Assembly: GCA_024403735.1 (NCBI GenBank)
Contig: JAKSRG010000004.1
Span: 1-64,000, forward strand
DNA from: Clostridia bacterium
Lineage (GTDB): Bacteria > Bacillota > Clostridia > Saccharofermentanales > Saccharofermentanaceae
Length of the DNA stretch: 64,000 bases
Direction: 5' to 3'
The notes under the pieces were generated by a model, which worked only from the letters and a program-made list of their open reading frames with translations, was not told the DNA's origin and made no database searches. Positions 24,646 through 34,214 of the stretch are shown here, piece by piece. The translations under genes were made by a program, and so were the position numbers. Positions within the stretch are counted from its first letter, which is position 1, and each line of letters begins with the position of its first letter.

Positions 24646-25588
24646 TTTCGAACATATCCCAGTTTTATTTAATGAGACAATAGATGCTTTGAATATTAAA
24701 CCTGATGGCATTTATGTTGACTGTACTGCAGGTGGCGGTGGTCATAGCCAGGGTATTCTTAATAAGTTATCTAGCAAAGGAATTCTCATTTCTCTTGATA
24801 AAGACGACGAAGCTCTTGCTACATGTAGAGCTAAAAGTGCTAATCACCCAGACAAAGATTGGAGAATTGTTAAGTCTGATTTCTCTGGTATTAAGGCAGT
24901 CCTTGATGAGATGGGTATCGAGAAAGTTGATGGAATTCTTGCTGATTTAGGTGTTTCCTCACATCAGATTGATACAGATGAGCGAGGCTTCTCTTATGCC
25001 AAGGATGGACCTCTTGATATGAGAATGGATTCAACACAGCCACTTAGTGCAGCAGTTGTTGTCAATTCATATGACGAGAAGGACTTGGTTAGAATTTTCC
25101 GATTATATGGCGAAGAAAAGTTCGCAGGAAGAATTGCTAGTGGAATTGTAAGAGATAGAAACAGTGAACCATTCACTAGAACAGTTCAGTTAGCAAATAA
25201 GATTGCATCTTATGTTCCTGGTAAAGCTAGAAACGAAGACCAGCATCCAGCTAGAAGATGTTTTCAAGCTATTCGTATAGAAGTTAATCACGAATTAGAT
25301 TCAGTTCAAGAACTTCTTGATGTAGGTCCTAAGCTACTTAGAGACGGCGGACGAATGGCAGTCATTTCATTTCATTCATTGGAAGATCGAATTGTAAAAG
25401 AAATGTATAAAGAGCACGCTTCTCCTTGTACTTGTCCAAGAGAGTTTCCAGTTTGTGTATGTGGAAAAGTTAGTTTGGGTAAGGTGATTACGAATAAACC
25501 AATAATCGCGAGTGACGAAGAGATTAAAGCTAACTCACGAGCACATTGTTGCAAGTTGAGAGTATTTGAAAGAATAGAACAGAATTAA
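24629..25588 (+). CDS. rsmH: 16S rRNA (cytosine-1402-N4)-methyltransferase RsmH
   Basis: A 319-residue SAM-dependent methyltransferase (MraW). EHIPVLFNETIDAL and VDCTAGGGGHSQGIL mark the N-terminal SAM site. DGILADLGVSSHQID and ERGFSYAKDGPLDMRMD are the diagnostic RsmH motifs, with ISFHSLEDRIVKEMY near the C-terminus. The ATG at 24629 is used; a longer frame exists but lies wholly inside mraZ. GGGTGG at 24616-24621 is the probable ribosome site. It is the second gene of the division cluster. Confidence 0.95.
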   Translation: MSSCSDFEHIPVLFNETIDALNIKPDGIYVDCTAGGGGHSQGILNKLSSKGILISLDKDDEALATCRAKSANHPDKDWRIVKSDFSGIKAVLDEMGIEKVDGILADLGVSSHQIDTDERGFSYAKDGPLDMRMDSTQPLSAAVVVNSYDEKDLVRIFRLYGEEKFAGRIASGIVRDRNSEPFTRTVQLANKIASYVPGKARNEDQHPARRCFQAIRIEVNHELDSVQELLDVGPKLLRDGGRMAVISFHSLEDRIVKEMYKEHASPCTCPREFPVCVCGKVSLGKVITNKPIIASDEEIKANSRAHCCKLRVFERIEQN

Positions 25589-25605
25589 TAATAGAGGGTA
25601 TCAAA

Positions 25606-26253
25606 ATGGTAGAAGATAGAAAAAGCAAAATCTATGACGTAAATATGTATCTTGATTCTGAGACAGAACTCGATGTAGAGGCAATTCTTGCAGAGACTAC
25701 AAAAGAGTATCACTATAATGGAACAACAATGAGCATGGTTGATTCTGAATATGTATCACCAGACGTTGTATCTGTTAATACAAAGAGCTTTAATAACAGC
25801 CACAAGACAACTACATCAGCTGCAAATAAGGAGCGTGTTAAGAAGCTTGCAAAGAAGAATCGTTCAAGAGCAGTTCAGACAATTTTTACAGTAATCGCTA
25901 TTGTTGCAGCAGGACTTGTAATGGCTATTACTCTTTATCCACAGGCTCAGTTGTCAGAGATTAGCCGTGATAATTCAGACCTTAAGGATGAGATTACAGA
26001 ACTTAAGAAGGAAATCCTTGATGCTAAGGGTAATTCAGATAATGTAACAGATATGGATAGCATCCGAGCACAGGCTATGGCTCTTGGTATGCAGGATCCA
26101 AATGGTAATCAGGTAGTTAATGTTCCTATGCAGAGTAATGATAGACTTATTACTGTTGCTTCATATGATTCTAATGGAATTGATGATGATGCACTTAATG
26201 CCGCTCAGGAAAATTTGAAGAATTATTATCACAGAGTTGACGCTGCAAATTAA
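25606..26253 (+). CDS. FtsL-like bitopic division protein
   Basis: A 215-residue protein with an N-terminal cytosolic region of about 90 residues, one membrane helix (IFTVIAIVAAGLVMAITLY, about 95-115), and then a coiled coil (LSEISRDNSDLKDEITELKKEI). This topology and the place between rsmH and the PBP match FtsL, although sequence similarity within FtsL is very low. The N-terminal domain is longer than usual, and a C-terminal extension follows the coiled coil. FtsL bridges FtsB/DivIC and the FtsW-PBP complex; that role is inferred from position. Confidence 0.75.
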   Translation: MVEDRKSKIYDVNMYLDSETELDVEAILAETTKEYHYNGTTMSMVDSEYVSPDVVSVNTKSFNNSHKTTTSAANKERVKKLAKKNRSRAVQTIFTVIAIVAAGLVMAITLYPQAQLSEISRDNSDLKDEITELKKEILDAKGNSDNVTDMDSIRAQAMALGMQDPNGNQVVNVPMQSNDRLITVASYDSNGIDDDALNAAQENLKNYYHRVDAAN

Positions 26254-26270
26254 TTAGGGACGGACGGATT

Positions 26271-28634
26271 ATGAAATCAGGCAATTTTAATGAGAAATCA
26301 TCGAAAATATGGGTGATACTTAGTGGTATAGCGCTGACTTTGTTCGCGCTATTTCTTGTGAATCAGCTATATGTTATCACTATCATTGAACATGAAGCTC
26401 ATGCTAAGGCATCAGCGGAAACACAGTGGAAGTTCCTTACATATCCTGCTGAGCGAGGTATTATTTATGATGCTAATGGATATGCGTTGGCATCTAATAC
26501 ATATGACTATATTATTCAGTGTACTCCTAAGAATTTCTATAGTTCAGCTAAGGAGGATAAGCTCGTATCACAGGACCAGATTATTGATGAGTTTGTAGCT
26601 GTTCTCGGTATTCCAAGAGATAAGATGGAGACTTGTATCATGGTTGATCCAAAGGATACAAATGATCCACTCTTTGATGTAGGTGGTTTCGACTTGTGTA
26701 GAAATGTATCTGCAGAGAATAAGGAAATACTTAGTTCTTGGCTAAGTGAACATTCAGTTGGTGGTATCTCATTCAGAGCTTGTCCACAGCGTTACTATAA
26801 CTATGGTGAGTTCGCTTCTCAGGTTATCGGTTATGCTCAGAACCAGGGTTCACTTAATGGTGTATACGGACTTGAGGCTTATTACAATTCAGTATTATCT
26901 GGTACAGATGGTTATAGATATGCTGAGGTAGATGCTAAGACAGAAGGTGTATTGCCATACTCAGCTCCAACTATTATTGATCCTGTTAATGGTAATAACC
27001 TTGTTCTAAATATTGATGTTAATATTCAGAAGATAGCGGAAGATGCTTGTAAGAGTGCATACGATAAGTACGCACCTAAAGAGGGTGTATGCTGTATCGT
27101 TATGAATCCAAATACTGGTGCAGTACTTGCTATGGTATCGATGCCTGACTACGATCTTAATGATCCATATGGCGCACCATATGGTATGGATGAGAGCGTA
27201 TGGAAGGCAATGGATGAGGAATCAAGAAACAACTATCTCTATAGTAGTGTATGGAGAAATAGATGTATCTCAGATACTTACGAGCCTGGTTCAACATTTA
27301 AGGCGCTCACAACAGCTATTGCTCTTGAAGAGAACCTTACATACGAGGATGAGATGTTCTCTGATGCTCCTATCAAGGTATCTGATATCGATACAATCTC
27401 TTGTTGGATGCAGAAGTCTCTTAATTACAACCATGATTACGAGAACCTTGTAGAAGCTTTCCAAAATTCATGTAACCCAATATTTGTTCAGTTGTCTTAC
27501 AGAATTGGTGTAACTAAGTATTACGAGTATGTTCATATGTTTGGCTTCTATGAGCGTACTGGAATTGATCTTCCTGCTGAAGGTGTTGGTATCTTCCATA
27601 CACAGCCAACTAACATTGATATGGCTTGTTTGTCATTCGGTGAGTCTGCTACTGTAACACCTATTCAGCTCCTTAATTCTTATTGTGCAATGATCAATGG
27701 TGGTGACCTTATGGTTCCACACGTTGTTAAGTATATTACTGACTCTGACGGAAACATTGTTGATGAGATTGAGCCAGAAGTTATTAGAACAGTATTCTCC
27801 GAAGATACATGTGCTCGTGTAAGAAACATGATGGAGAAGGTAGTTAAAGACGGTACTGGTTCTGCTGGTCAGGTAGCAGGTTATTCAGTAGCTGGTAAGA
27901 CATCAACATCAACAATTGAGACGGGTGAAGAGAAGGGTATGCACGTATTGTCATTCTCTTGTTATGCGCCTTCATATAATCCACAGATCGCTGTTCTTGT
28001 AGTTCTTAACAAGCCAGCTGATAGATCAGTAGGTTCATCTGCTGCAGCATCAACAGCAGCGCGAGTTGTTGAAGGTACATTGACATATATGGGTGTTCCT
28101 AGACTCTTTACAGTTGATGAGTATGACAAGATGACAATCAAGTACTATGTTCAGCAGGTATCTGGAATGAGTGCAGCTAATGCAAGTTCTAAGATTGGTG
28201 CTAATGGTATTTCTACAATCTATGGAACTCCAGAGATGACAGCTGATACACCAGTAAGTTTTACATATCCTGGCATCGATGCAACTTTGTATAGCACAGG
28301 TGTTGTTATCATGTATCCAGAAGGAACAACAGATGAAGATATGCTACGAACAACAGTTCCTAACCTTACAGGTAAAAATGCTGTTGAGTGTATGCAGGCC
28401 CTTAAGGATATGAACCTTAACTGTAACATTGAAGGTGACGTTACAGGTGTATGTGTTGAGCAGTCTGTTGATTTTGGTGAGTCAGTTCTAGCTGGTGAGA
28501 TTATCACAGTTAAATTGTCAAATGATGTAGTTATTGCTCCTACTCCAACTCCAGATCCAGTAGATGTAATTGGAAATGAGGACGGATTTAGTGGTGTTGT
28601 AGAAAATGATGAGGAAACACCTACTGAAGGTTGA
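26271..28634 (+). CDS. Class B penicillin-binding protein with PASTA domain (FtsI/SpoVD type)
   Basis: A 787-residue transpeptidase. It has an N-terminal membrane anchor (residues 13-38), a dimerisation domain, then the transpeptidase domain with the active Ser341 in STFK, SCNP as the SxN motif, and GKTSTST in place of the usual KTGT. A PASTA domain (TTVPNLTGKNAVECMQAL...VKLS) lies near residues 685-745. It would cross-link septal peptidoglycan with the FtsW encoded downstream. KTS replaces KTG, which is not rare in this class. Position after an FtsL-like gene supports the division PBP; a sporulation role (SpoVD) cannot be excluded by sequence. Confidence 0.92.
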   Translation: MKSGNFNEKSSKIWVILSGIALTLFALFLVNQLYVITIIEHEAHAKASAETQWKFLTYPAERGIIYDANGYALASNTYDYIIQCTPKNFYSSAKEDKLVSQDQIIDEFVAVLGIPRDKMETCIMVDPKDTNDPLFDVGGFDLCRNVSAENKEILSSWLSEHSVGGISFRACPQRYYNYGEFASQVIGYAQNQGSLNGVYGLEAYYNSVLSGTDGYRYAEVDAKTEGVLPYSAPTIIDPVNGNNLVLNIDVNIQKIAEDACKSAYDKYAPKEGVCCIVMNPNTGAVLAMVSMPDYDLNDPYGAPYGMDESVWKAMDEESRNNYLYSSVWRNRCISDTYEPGSTFKALTTAIALEENLTYEDEMFSDAPIKVSDIDTISCWMQKSLNYNHDYENLVEAFQNSCNPIFVQLSYRIGVTKYYEYVHMFGFYERTGIDLPAEGVGIFHTQPTNIDMACLSFGESATVTPIQLLNSYCAMINGGDLMVPHVVKYITDSDGNIVDEIEPEVIRTVFSEDTCARVRNMMEKVVKDGTGSAGQVAGYSVAGKTSTSTIETGEEKGMHVLSFSCYAPSYNPQIAVLVVLNKPADRSVGSSAAASTAARVVEGTLTYMGVPRLFTVDEYDKMTIKYYVQQVSGMSAANASSKIGANGISTIYGTPEMTADTPVSFTYPGIDATLYSTGVVIMYPEGTTDEDMLRTTVPNLTGKNAVECMQALKDMNLNCNIEGDVTGVCVEQSVDFGESVLAGEIITVKLSNDVVIAPTPTPDPVDVIGNEDGFSGVVENDEETPTEG

Positions 28635-28712
28635 TAGGTTATACATAAAGAGATACGCGCTTTTTATATTATAATAAATAATGATTATTTTAGAATTATG
28701 GGAGGAGAAGTT

Positions 28713-30230
28713 ATGGCATTTAAATTGACTGAGTTACTTGGTTCTATTGATTACGAATTACTTTGCGGTAGTTTGGATGTATCAGTAAATGCTGTTACTA
28801 CTAATTCTAAAGCTGTTAAAAATGGTGACTTGTTTGTTGCTGTTATTGGTATTAATAACGACGGACATAAGTATGTAAAGAGCGCAATCGATAACGGTGC
28901 TTCTTGTATCGTTGTTGATAAGAACAACACTTTACTTACTCGCGAGGAATTAGTTAGCTTAGCTGGTTCTTCTGCAACTATCATTGCGTGTGATGACAAC
29001 AGCGCTATTAGTGCAGAATTATATGCTAAGTCATTAGGTGAGCCACAGAAGAATATCGATTTCATTGGTGTAACAGGAACTAAGGGTAAGACTACTGCTA
29101 CATTCATGATCTATGACATTCTTAAGAATGCTGGTATTAAGAGTGGTCTTCTTGGAACTGTTTGTAATTACGTTAACGGTGAAAAGAGAGAGACTACTAA
29201 TACTACACTTCCTATGGCTGCTCTTTACAATACAATCGATGAGATGGATAAGTGCGATACAAAAGCGTGCGTTATGGAGGTTTCTTCTCACGGTTTGAAG
29301 CAGAAGAGAGTTCATGGAATCAACTACAAAGTATCTTGCTTCACTAATTTCTTTGAAGATCACATTGGTCCAAATGATCATCCAGATATGGAAGATTACT
29401 TTAAGTGTAAGATGATGATTTTCGATGTTTCTGAGTATGCAGTTGTTAATAGTGATTGCAATGAAGCAGATCGTGTATATGCTTCTGCTACTAATTCTGG
29501 ATGTAAGGTTATTACATACGGTTTTTCAGCTTCTAGTGATGTATGTGCTAGCGATATTCAGCGTGCAGTTGTTAACGGTAATGCTGGTTCTAAGTTCATG
29601 CTTAAGAGCCCATGGTATGAAGGTGAAGTATCTGTTGCGATGCAGGGTGAGTTCAATGTCTATAATGCACTTCTTGCAATCTCTGTAGCTGGTATCCTTG
29701 GAGTATCATTCGATATTGTTAAGAAGTCTTTGGAAAAGACAAGTGTTCCTGGAAGAGTTCAGTCTGTAACTAATAAATTGGGCATCTCATGTCTTGTAGA
29801 TTACGCTCACAATGAGGCTAGCCTCCAGAGTGTTCTCGAAGCAATGAGACCATATGTAGATGGCAGAATTATCACAGTATTTGGCTGTGGCGGAGATAGA
29901 TCTCATGAGAGACGTTTTGGTATGGGCAGAGTAGCAGGTAAGTATTCTGACTATACAGTTATTACATCTGATAACCCACGTACTGAAGAGCCTGGCTTTA
30001 TTATCAGCCAGATTGTTATCGGTATTAGTGAGACAGATGGCAAATATGAAATTGAAGATAATAGAGAAAAGGCGATTAGCAAAGCTATTCATTTAGCAAA
30101 GCCTGGTGATCTCGTTCTTATCGCTGGTAAGGGACACGAGGACTATCAGGAAATCAATGGAGTAAAGACACATTTTGACGATTTTGAGGTTGCTTCTAAG
30201 GTTATCGCTGATTTGGAGGTGTCTTTGTGA
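28713..30230 (+). CDS. murE: UDP-MurNAc-tripeptide synthetase MurE (meso-DAP type)
   Basis: A 505-residue Mur ligase that adds the third residue to UDP-MurNAc-dipeptide. The ATP loop is GVTGTKGKTTATF, and EVSSHGLKQKRVHG is typical of MurE. The substrate motif is DNPR (TSDNPRTEEPG), which selects meso-diaminopimelate rather than lysine. The ATG at 28713 follows GGAGGAG at 28701-28707; an upstream in-frame ATG at 28698 overlaps the ribosome site. The stop overlaps the GTG start of murF by 3 bases. This motif defines the likely peptidoglycan chemistry of the organism. Confidence 0.96.
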   Translation: MAFKLTELLGSIDYELLCGSLDVSVNAVTTNSKAVKNGDLFVAVIGINNDGHKYVKSAIDNGASCIVVDKNNTLLTREELVSLAGSSATIIACDDNSAISAELYAKSLGEPQKNIDFIGVTGTKGKTTATFMIYDILKNAGIKSGLLGTVCNYVNGEKRETTNTTLPMAALYNTIDEMDKCDTKACVMEVSSHGLKQKRVHGINYKVSCFTNFFEDHIGPNDHPDMEDYFKCKMMIFDVSEYAVVNSDCNEADRVYASATNSGCKVITYGFSASSDVCASDIQRAVVNGNAGSKFMLKSPWYEGEVSVAMQGEFNVYNALLAISVAGILGVSFDIVKKSLEKTSVPGRVQSVTNKLGISCLVDYAHNEASLQSVLEAMRPYVDGRIITVFGCGGDRSHERRFGMGRVAGKYSDYTVITSDNPRTEEPGFIISQIVIGISETDGKYEIEDNREKAISKAIHLAKPGDLVLIAGKGHEDYQEINGVKTHFDDFEVASKVIADLEVSL

Positions 30231-31675
30231 AGCAGATGTTCTCATTAGATGAGATTGTGTCAGCAGTTAATGGACAGTTGATTATTGGTTCTGACTGCAA
30301 AATGGATGGAACAGTTTATGTTTCTGGTGTATCAAAAGATACACGAACAATTAATCCAGGTGAATTATATGTAGCTCTTGTTGGAGAAAACTTTGATGGA
30401 CATTCTTTCTGTGCTATGGCGCTTGAGAAGGGTGCATCAGTTCTTCTTGTAAGTGATGCTAGTTTCTTGCCAACAACTTGTCTTGCTGTACTTGTTGAAG
30501 ATACAAGAGTAGCGCTTGGACAGCTCGCTAAGAACTATAGATTCAAGCTCGCTCAGAACGGTACTAAGGTTATCGCTGTAACTGGTTCGGTAGGTAAGAC
30601 TTCTACTAGAGAGATGATTGCAGCAGGTCTTTCAGCATCTTTGAAAGTATATTCAACAAAGGCTAATCTCAATAACGATATTGGTCTTCCAATGACTATT
30701 CTTTCTGCTCCAATGGATACAGAAGTTCTCATTGTTGAGATGGGTATGAGACTACGTGGCGAGATATCTTATCTCACAAATATTGCTTGTCCTGACATCG
30801 CTGTAATTACTAACGTTGGCTTCTGCCATATTGAGCGATTAGGTTCACAGAATGAGATTCTCCTAGCTAAGTGTGAGATCTTGGAAGGACTTGTTCCAGG
30901 TGGAGTTATTGCAATTAATGGTGATGACAAGCTTCTTACAGATTATATTAGAGAAAATGCTTCATATGCTCATGTTATTGCTTCAGCTAATGTTGAGAGT
31001 GAGCCAGTATCTAATAGATTTGGTGTTAGTGTAAAGGCTATGAATGTCGATATCACAGACGAAGGTACTAAGTTTGATATTAAGGTTACTTTCCCTGATA
31101 GATGCATTGATATTCAAGATATTCTTGTTAAAGCACACGGTGTTCATCACGTAAGAAATGCTATTTTTGCATTTGTGTGTGCAGCTATTCTTAACGGTGA
31201 TTTCAATGCAGCTCGTGATGGTGTAGCTTCATATGTAGCAATGGCTGGCCGTGGACTAGTAAAGAATAATTCTAAGATCACGGTTATCGATGATGCATAT
31301 AATGCAGCTCCAGAATCAATGGAACTCGCATTTGCTAATCTTGAGATTATCGCGAAAACACGCCGTAAGGTTGCAGTTATCGGCGGCATGTTAGAGCTTG
31401 GCGATTATTCACCTATGCTTCACGAACGTGTTGGTGAGTTCGCTAGTAAATATAGTATTGATAAGTTTTTTGTTATGGGTGATGATGCTAAGTCTTTCAT
31501 AAAAGGCTTGGAGGCGTCAGGTAACAATCACAATTATGAAGTGTTTGATGATTTAGCTAGTCTTGAGACTAGTCTTAAATCTTATCTTGAGAAGGACGAT
31601 GTAGTTCTTTTCAAAGCATCAAATGCATTTGGTTTCCAAAAGCTTGCGCAAAGGATATACGAGGAAGTGAATTAA
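30227..31675 (+). CDS. murF: UDP-MurNAc-tripeptide:D-Ala-D-Ala ligase MurF
   Basis: A 482-residue Mur ligase that adds D-Ala-D-Ala to UDP-MurNAc-tripeptide. The ATP loop is AVTGSVGKTSTREM; SVSKDTRTINPGELYVALVGENFDGH at the N-terminus and NLNNDIGLP are the MurF pattern. DDAYNAAPESM is the C-terminal Mur-ligase motif. It starts with GTG at 30227, with GGAGGT at 30215-30220, and overlaps murE. In most Firmicutes mraY and murD follow; here ftsW follows directly. Confidence 0.96.
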   Translation: MKQMFSLDEIVSAVNGQLIIGSDCKMDGTVYVSGVSKDTRTINPGELYVALVGENFDGHSFCAMALEKGASVLLVSDASFLPTTCLAVLVEDTRVALGQLAKNYRFKLAQNGTKVIAVTGSVGKTSTREMIAAGLSASLKVYSTKANLNNDIGLPMTILSAPMDTEVLIVEMGMRLRGEISYLTNIACPDIAVITNVGFCHIERLGSQNEILLAKCEILEGLVPGGVIAINGDDKLLTDYIRENASYAHVIASANVESEPVSNRFGVSVKAMNVDITDEGTKFDIKVTFPDRCIDIQDILVKAHGVHHVRNAIFAFVCAAILNGDFNAARDGVASYVAMAGRGLVKNNSKITVIDDAYNAAPESMELAFANLEIIAKTRRKVAVIGGMLELGDYSPMLHERVGEFASKYSIDKFFVMGDDAKSFIKGLEASGNNHNYEVFDDLASLETSLKSYLEKDDVVLFKASNAFGFQKLAQRIYEEVN

Positions 31676-31676
31676 A

Positions 31677-33110
31677 ATGACAAAGATGAGTGGCAGAGAT
31701 AATAAACCTAATAATAGAGCTAACAATCCTGGTGTTGTTTCTCCAATTAATAATCCTGCTGATAAGGCTGTTGTTTCATCACTTGAGAGAGAGGGTGCTA
31801 AGCCAGTAGCTAATGGCGCTGCTGCAGCTGCTAATGCTCCAAAGGGTCATGTGACTTCTAGATTTGAATTCCGTAATACAGCATGGAGATCAAATATCCC
31901 ACTCATTTTGTTTATGTTCTTTATTGTAGCTATGGGTCTCGTTATTTTGTATTCAGTATCAGCTCCTGTAGGTTACATTAACTCAGAGTTTACTTCTTCT
32001 GCTTACTTCGTAATGTCACAGTTGAAGTTCTCAATCTTTGGTATTTTTCTTGCTATTGTTTTGAACTTTATACCTATTGATATTTTTAAGAATAGAATAT
32101 TTATGTACTTGGCATATGGCGTGAGTTTTGCGCTTATTGCAGCTACTTCTGTAATTGGTATCGAGCGTCAGGGTGCTAGAAGATGGATTAGATTGGCAGG
32201 TACTGAGTTCCAGACTTCTGAGGTATTTAAGATCGGTATCATTATCGCTTTTGCTATCTATAGATACTGGATTGTTCAGAGAAAAGAAGCTGGTAAGCTC
32301 AAGCCAAAGAATCCTAAGTATGCAGCTTTCCACTATGCTTTCTTTGAGTTTATTATTCCAGCTGCACTATTCTTGGTTCCTGCAGCAATCGTTCTTGTAC
32401 AGCCACACTTCTCATGCTTCCTTATCCTTACAGCTGTAACAGGTGTATGTTTCTTGGTTTCAGGTATTAACTGGAGATCTTGGGTAATCGGTGTAGGATC
32501 TGTTCTTCTTGCTATTTTAATAGTTGCAATTCCTTTGATGCTCATTCCATCTACTAGAGATAAGATTGTTGATAAGGTATCTTCTAACTTTGCTCACGTA
32601 GGTAAGCGTTTCAGTATTTATACTCGTGATGAAGAAGAGGAAATGACTGATCAAGAGAAAGATGAAGCTTTGCAGGTTACAAGAGCTAAGGACGCTATTG
32701 GTTCAGGTGGCGTAAGTGGCGTTGGTTTTGGTTCATCTAGATCAAAGTATTCTTATGTATCTGAGTCTCATAATGACTACATTTATTCTATTTATGTAGA
32801 GGAGACTGGCTTCATAGGCGGAACCATACTGATTGTTTTCTATCTTGGCTTCCTGTTTATGGGTCTAAGGATAGCGTATAAGGCTAAAGATGTTTTCTGT
32901 AGAATTATTGCTACAGGATATACTTTCCTCATTGTACTTGAAGCAATGTGGAATATCGGAGTAGAGCTTACAGTATTGCCTTCTACAGGTATTACATTGC
33001 CATTCTTTAGTTATGGTGGTACAGCTCAGGTTCTTCTTTTGATAGCGTATGGAATGGTTCTTTGCGTTGCAAGAAGCGGAATTACTTATGAGAAAAAGGA
33101 TGGAAATTGA
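31677..33110 (+). CDS. ftsW: SEDS division glycosyltransferase FtsW with N-terminal extension
   Basis: A 477-residue SEDS protein. An Asn/Ala/Pro-rich cytosolic extension of about 70 residues precedes the first membrane helix (NIPLILFMFFIVAMGLVILYS). Family motifs are GARRWIRLAGTEFQTSEVFKIGI, SESHNDYIYSIYVEETGFIGG and PSTGITLPFFSYGGTAQVL. It pairs with the PBP upstream to build septal wall. The extracytoplasmic loop before the PSTG motif includes a charged segment (DEEEEMTDQEKDEAL). The extension and position in the division cluster separate it from rodA at 16832. Confidence 0.93.
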   Translation: MTKMSGRDNKPNNRANNPGVVSPINNPADKAVVSSLEREGAKPVANGAAAAANAPKGHVTSRFEFRNTAWRSNIPLILFMFFIVAMGLVILYSVSAPVGYINSEFTSSAYFVMSQLKFSIFGIFLAIVLNFIPIDIFKNRIFMYLAYGVSFALIAATSVIGIERQGARRWIRLAGTEFQTSEVFKIGIIIAFAIYRYWIVQRKEAGKLKPKNPKYAAFHYAFFEFIIPAALFLVPAAIVLVQPHFSCFLILTAVTGVCFLVSGINWRSWVIGVGSVLLAILIVAIPLMLIPSTRDKIVDKVSSNFAHVGKRFSIYTRDEEEEMTDQEKDEALQVTRAKDAIGSGGVSGVGFGSSRSKYSYVSESHNDYIYSIYVEETGFIGGTILIVFYLGFLFMGLRIAYKAKDVFCRIIATGYTFLIVLEAMWNIGVELTVLPSTGITLPFFSYGGTAQVLLLIAYGMVLCVARSGITYEKKDGN

Positions 33111-33114
33111 TTAA

Positions 33115-34209
33115 ATGTCACATAGATTTATAGTTGTAGGCGGAGGAACATCAGGACATATTAATCCTGCTATTACAATCGCTGATGCCCTTAAGAAACA
33201 TTATCTTTCTAAAGGTGAAGAATGTGAGATTATTTTCGTTGGTAGAAATGAAGGATTAGAGGGTGAATTAGTTCCTAAGGCTGGTTATGAGATGCGTAAT
33301 ATCGTAGCGAAGCCATTCCCTATGAAGCCTAGCATGAAGCTTGTTAAAGCTTTGAAGGCGTTAAGTGCTGGACGTAAGCAGTGTCATAGTATTATTGATG
33401 AGTTTAAGCCAGATGCTGTTATTGGAACTGGTGGATATGTATGTGCTCCTCTTTTACTTGAGGCAGCAAAGATGAAGGTTCCTGTGGTTCTTCATGAAGC
33501 AAATGCTTTCCCTGGTAGAGCTAATAGACTTTTGGGTAATAAAGCAACTCTTGTATTGACTGGTTTCCAGGGAATTGAGAGTAGCTTTAAAAAGGCTAAG
33601 AAGATTGTTTTCACAGGTAATCCAATTCGTTCTACAATGAAGAATGTTAATCCAGAGAAGTCTCGTGAGATTCTTGGTTTAACTGGTGAAGATAAGCTTG
33701 TTTTCGCGATGGGTGGAAGTCTTGGTGCTCAGACTATTAACGAAAGTGTAGTTAATGCTGCTAAGAAGTTTCCTAATGTAAAGTTTGTTCTTGGAACTGG
33801 TAAACAGCAGAGCAAGAATTTTGACAAGGCTAATTTACCTAGCAATCTTACTGTTATGGAATATATCGATAATCCACAGGATTACTTGTGTGCTGCAGAT
33901 GTTTCTATTACTAGAGCTGGCGCTGTTACTTGTGCAGAAGTTGCAGCAGTAGGTTCATGCTCAGTATTTATTCCATATCCACACGCTGCACATGATCACC
34001 AGACATTTAATGCAAGAGCTTTTGCTGATGTTAACGGCGGTATTTTGCTTCCTGATAGTGAAGCTTCAGAGAAACTCGAAGGTATTATCTCTGATTTGTT
34101 AGAGAATACAGAGAAGAGATACCTCTTGAGATCTAATGCTAAGAAATTGGCAGTATATGATTGTGATGAAAGAATTATTAATGCAATTGAAGAAGTTTTG
34201 GTAAAATAA
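33115..34209 (+). CDS. murG: UDP-GlcNAc:lipid I N-acetylglucosaminyltransferase MurG
   Basis: A 364-residue GT-B enzyme that converts lipid I to lipid II on the inner membrane face. The N-terminal loop is VVGGGTSGHINPAITIADAL. VIGTGGYVCAPLLLEA and HEANAFPGRANRLL are family motifs, and MGGSLGAQTINESV starts the UDP-GlcNAc domain. ISRAGA-type recognition appears as ITRAGAVTCAEVAAVG, followed by YPHAAHDHQTFNA. It starts 4 bp after ftsW. Length is normal for the family. Confidence 0.96.
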   Translation: MSHRFIVVGGGTSGHINPAITIADALKKHYLSKGEECEIIFVGRNEGLEGELVPKAGYEMRNIVAKPFPMKPSMKLVKALKALSAGRKQCHSIIDEFKPDAVIGTGGYVCAPLLLEAAKMKVPVVLHEANAFPGRANRLLGNKATLVLTGFQGIESSFKKAKKIVFTGNPIRSTMKNVNPEKSREILGLTGEDKLVFAMGGSLGAQTINESVVNAAKKFPNVKFVLGTGKQQSKNFDKANLPSNLTVMEYIDNPQDYLCAADVSITRAGAVTCAEVAAVGSCSVFIPYPHAAHDHQTFNARAFADVNGGILLPDSEASEKLEGIISDLLENTEKRYLLRSNAKKLAVYDCDERIINAIEEVLVK

Positions 34210-34214
34210 GTAGT

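Noticed and set aside
29034..29381. Antisense frame in murE as a regulatory gene
   Set aside because: No promoter or ribosome site; composition is that of a shadow frame.
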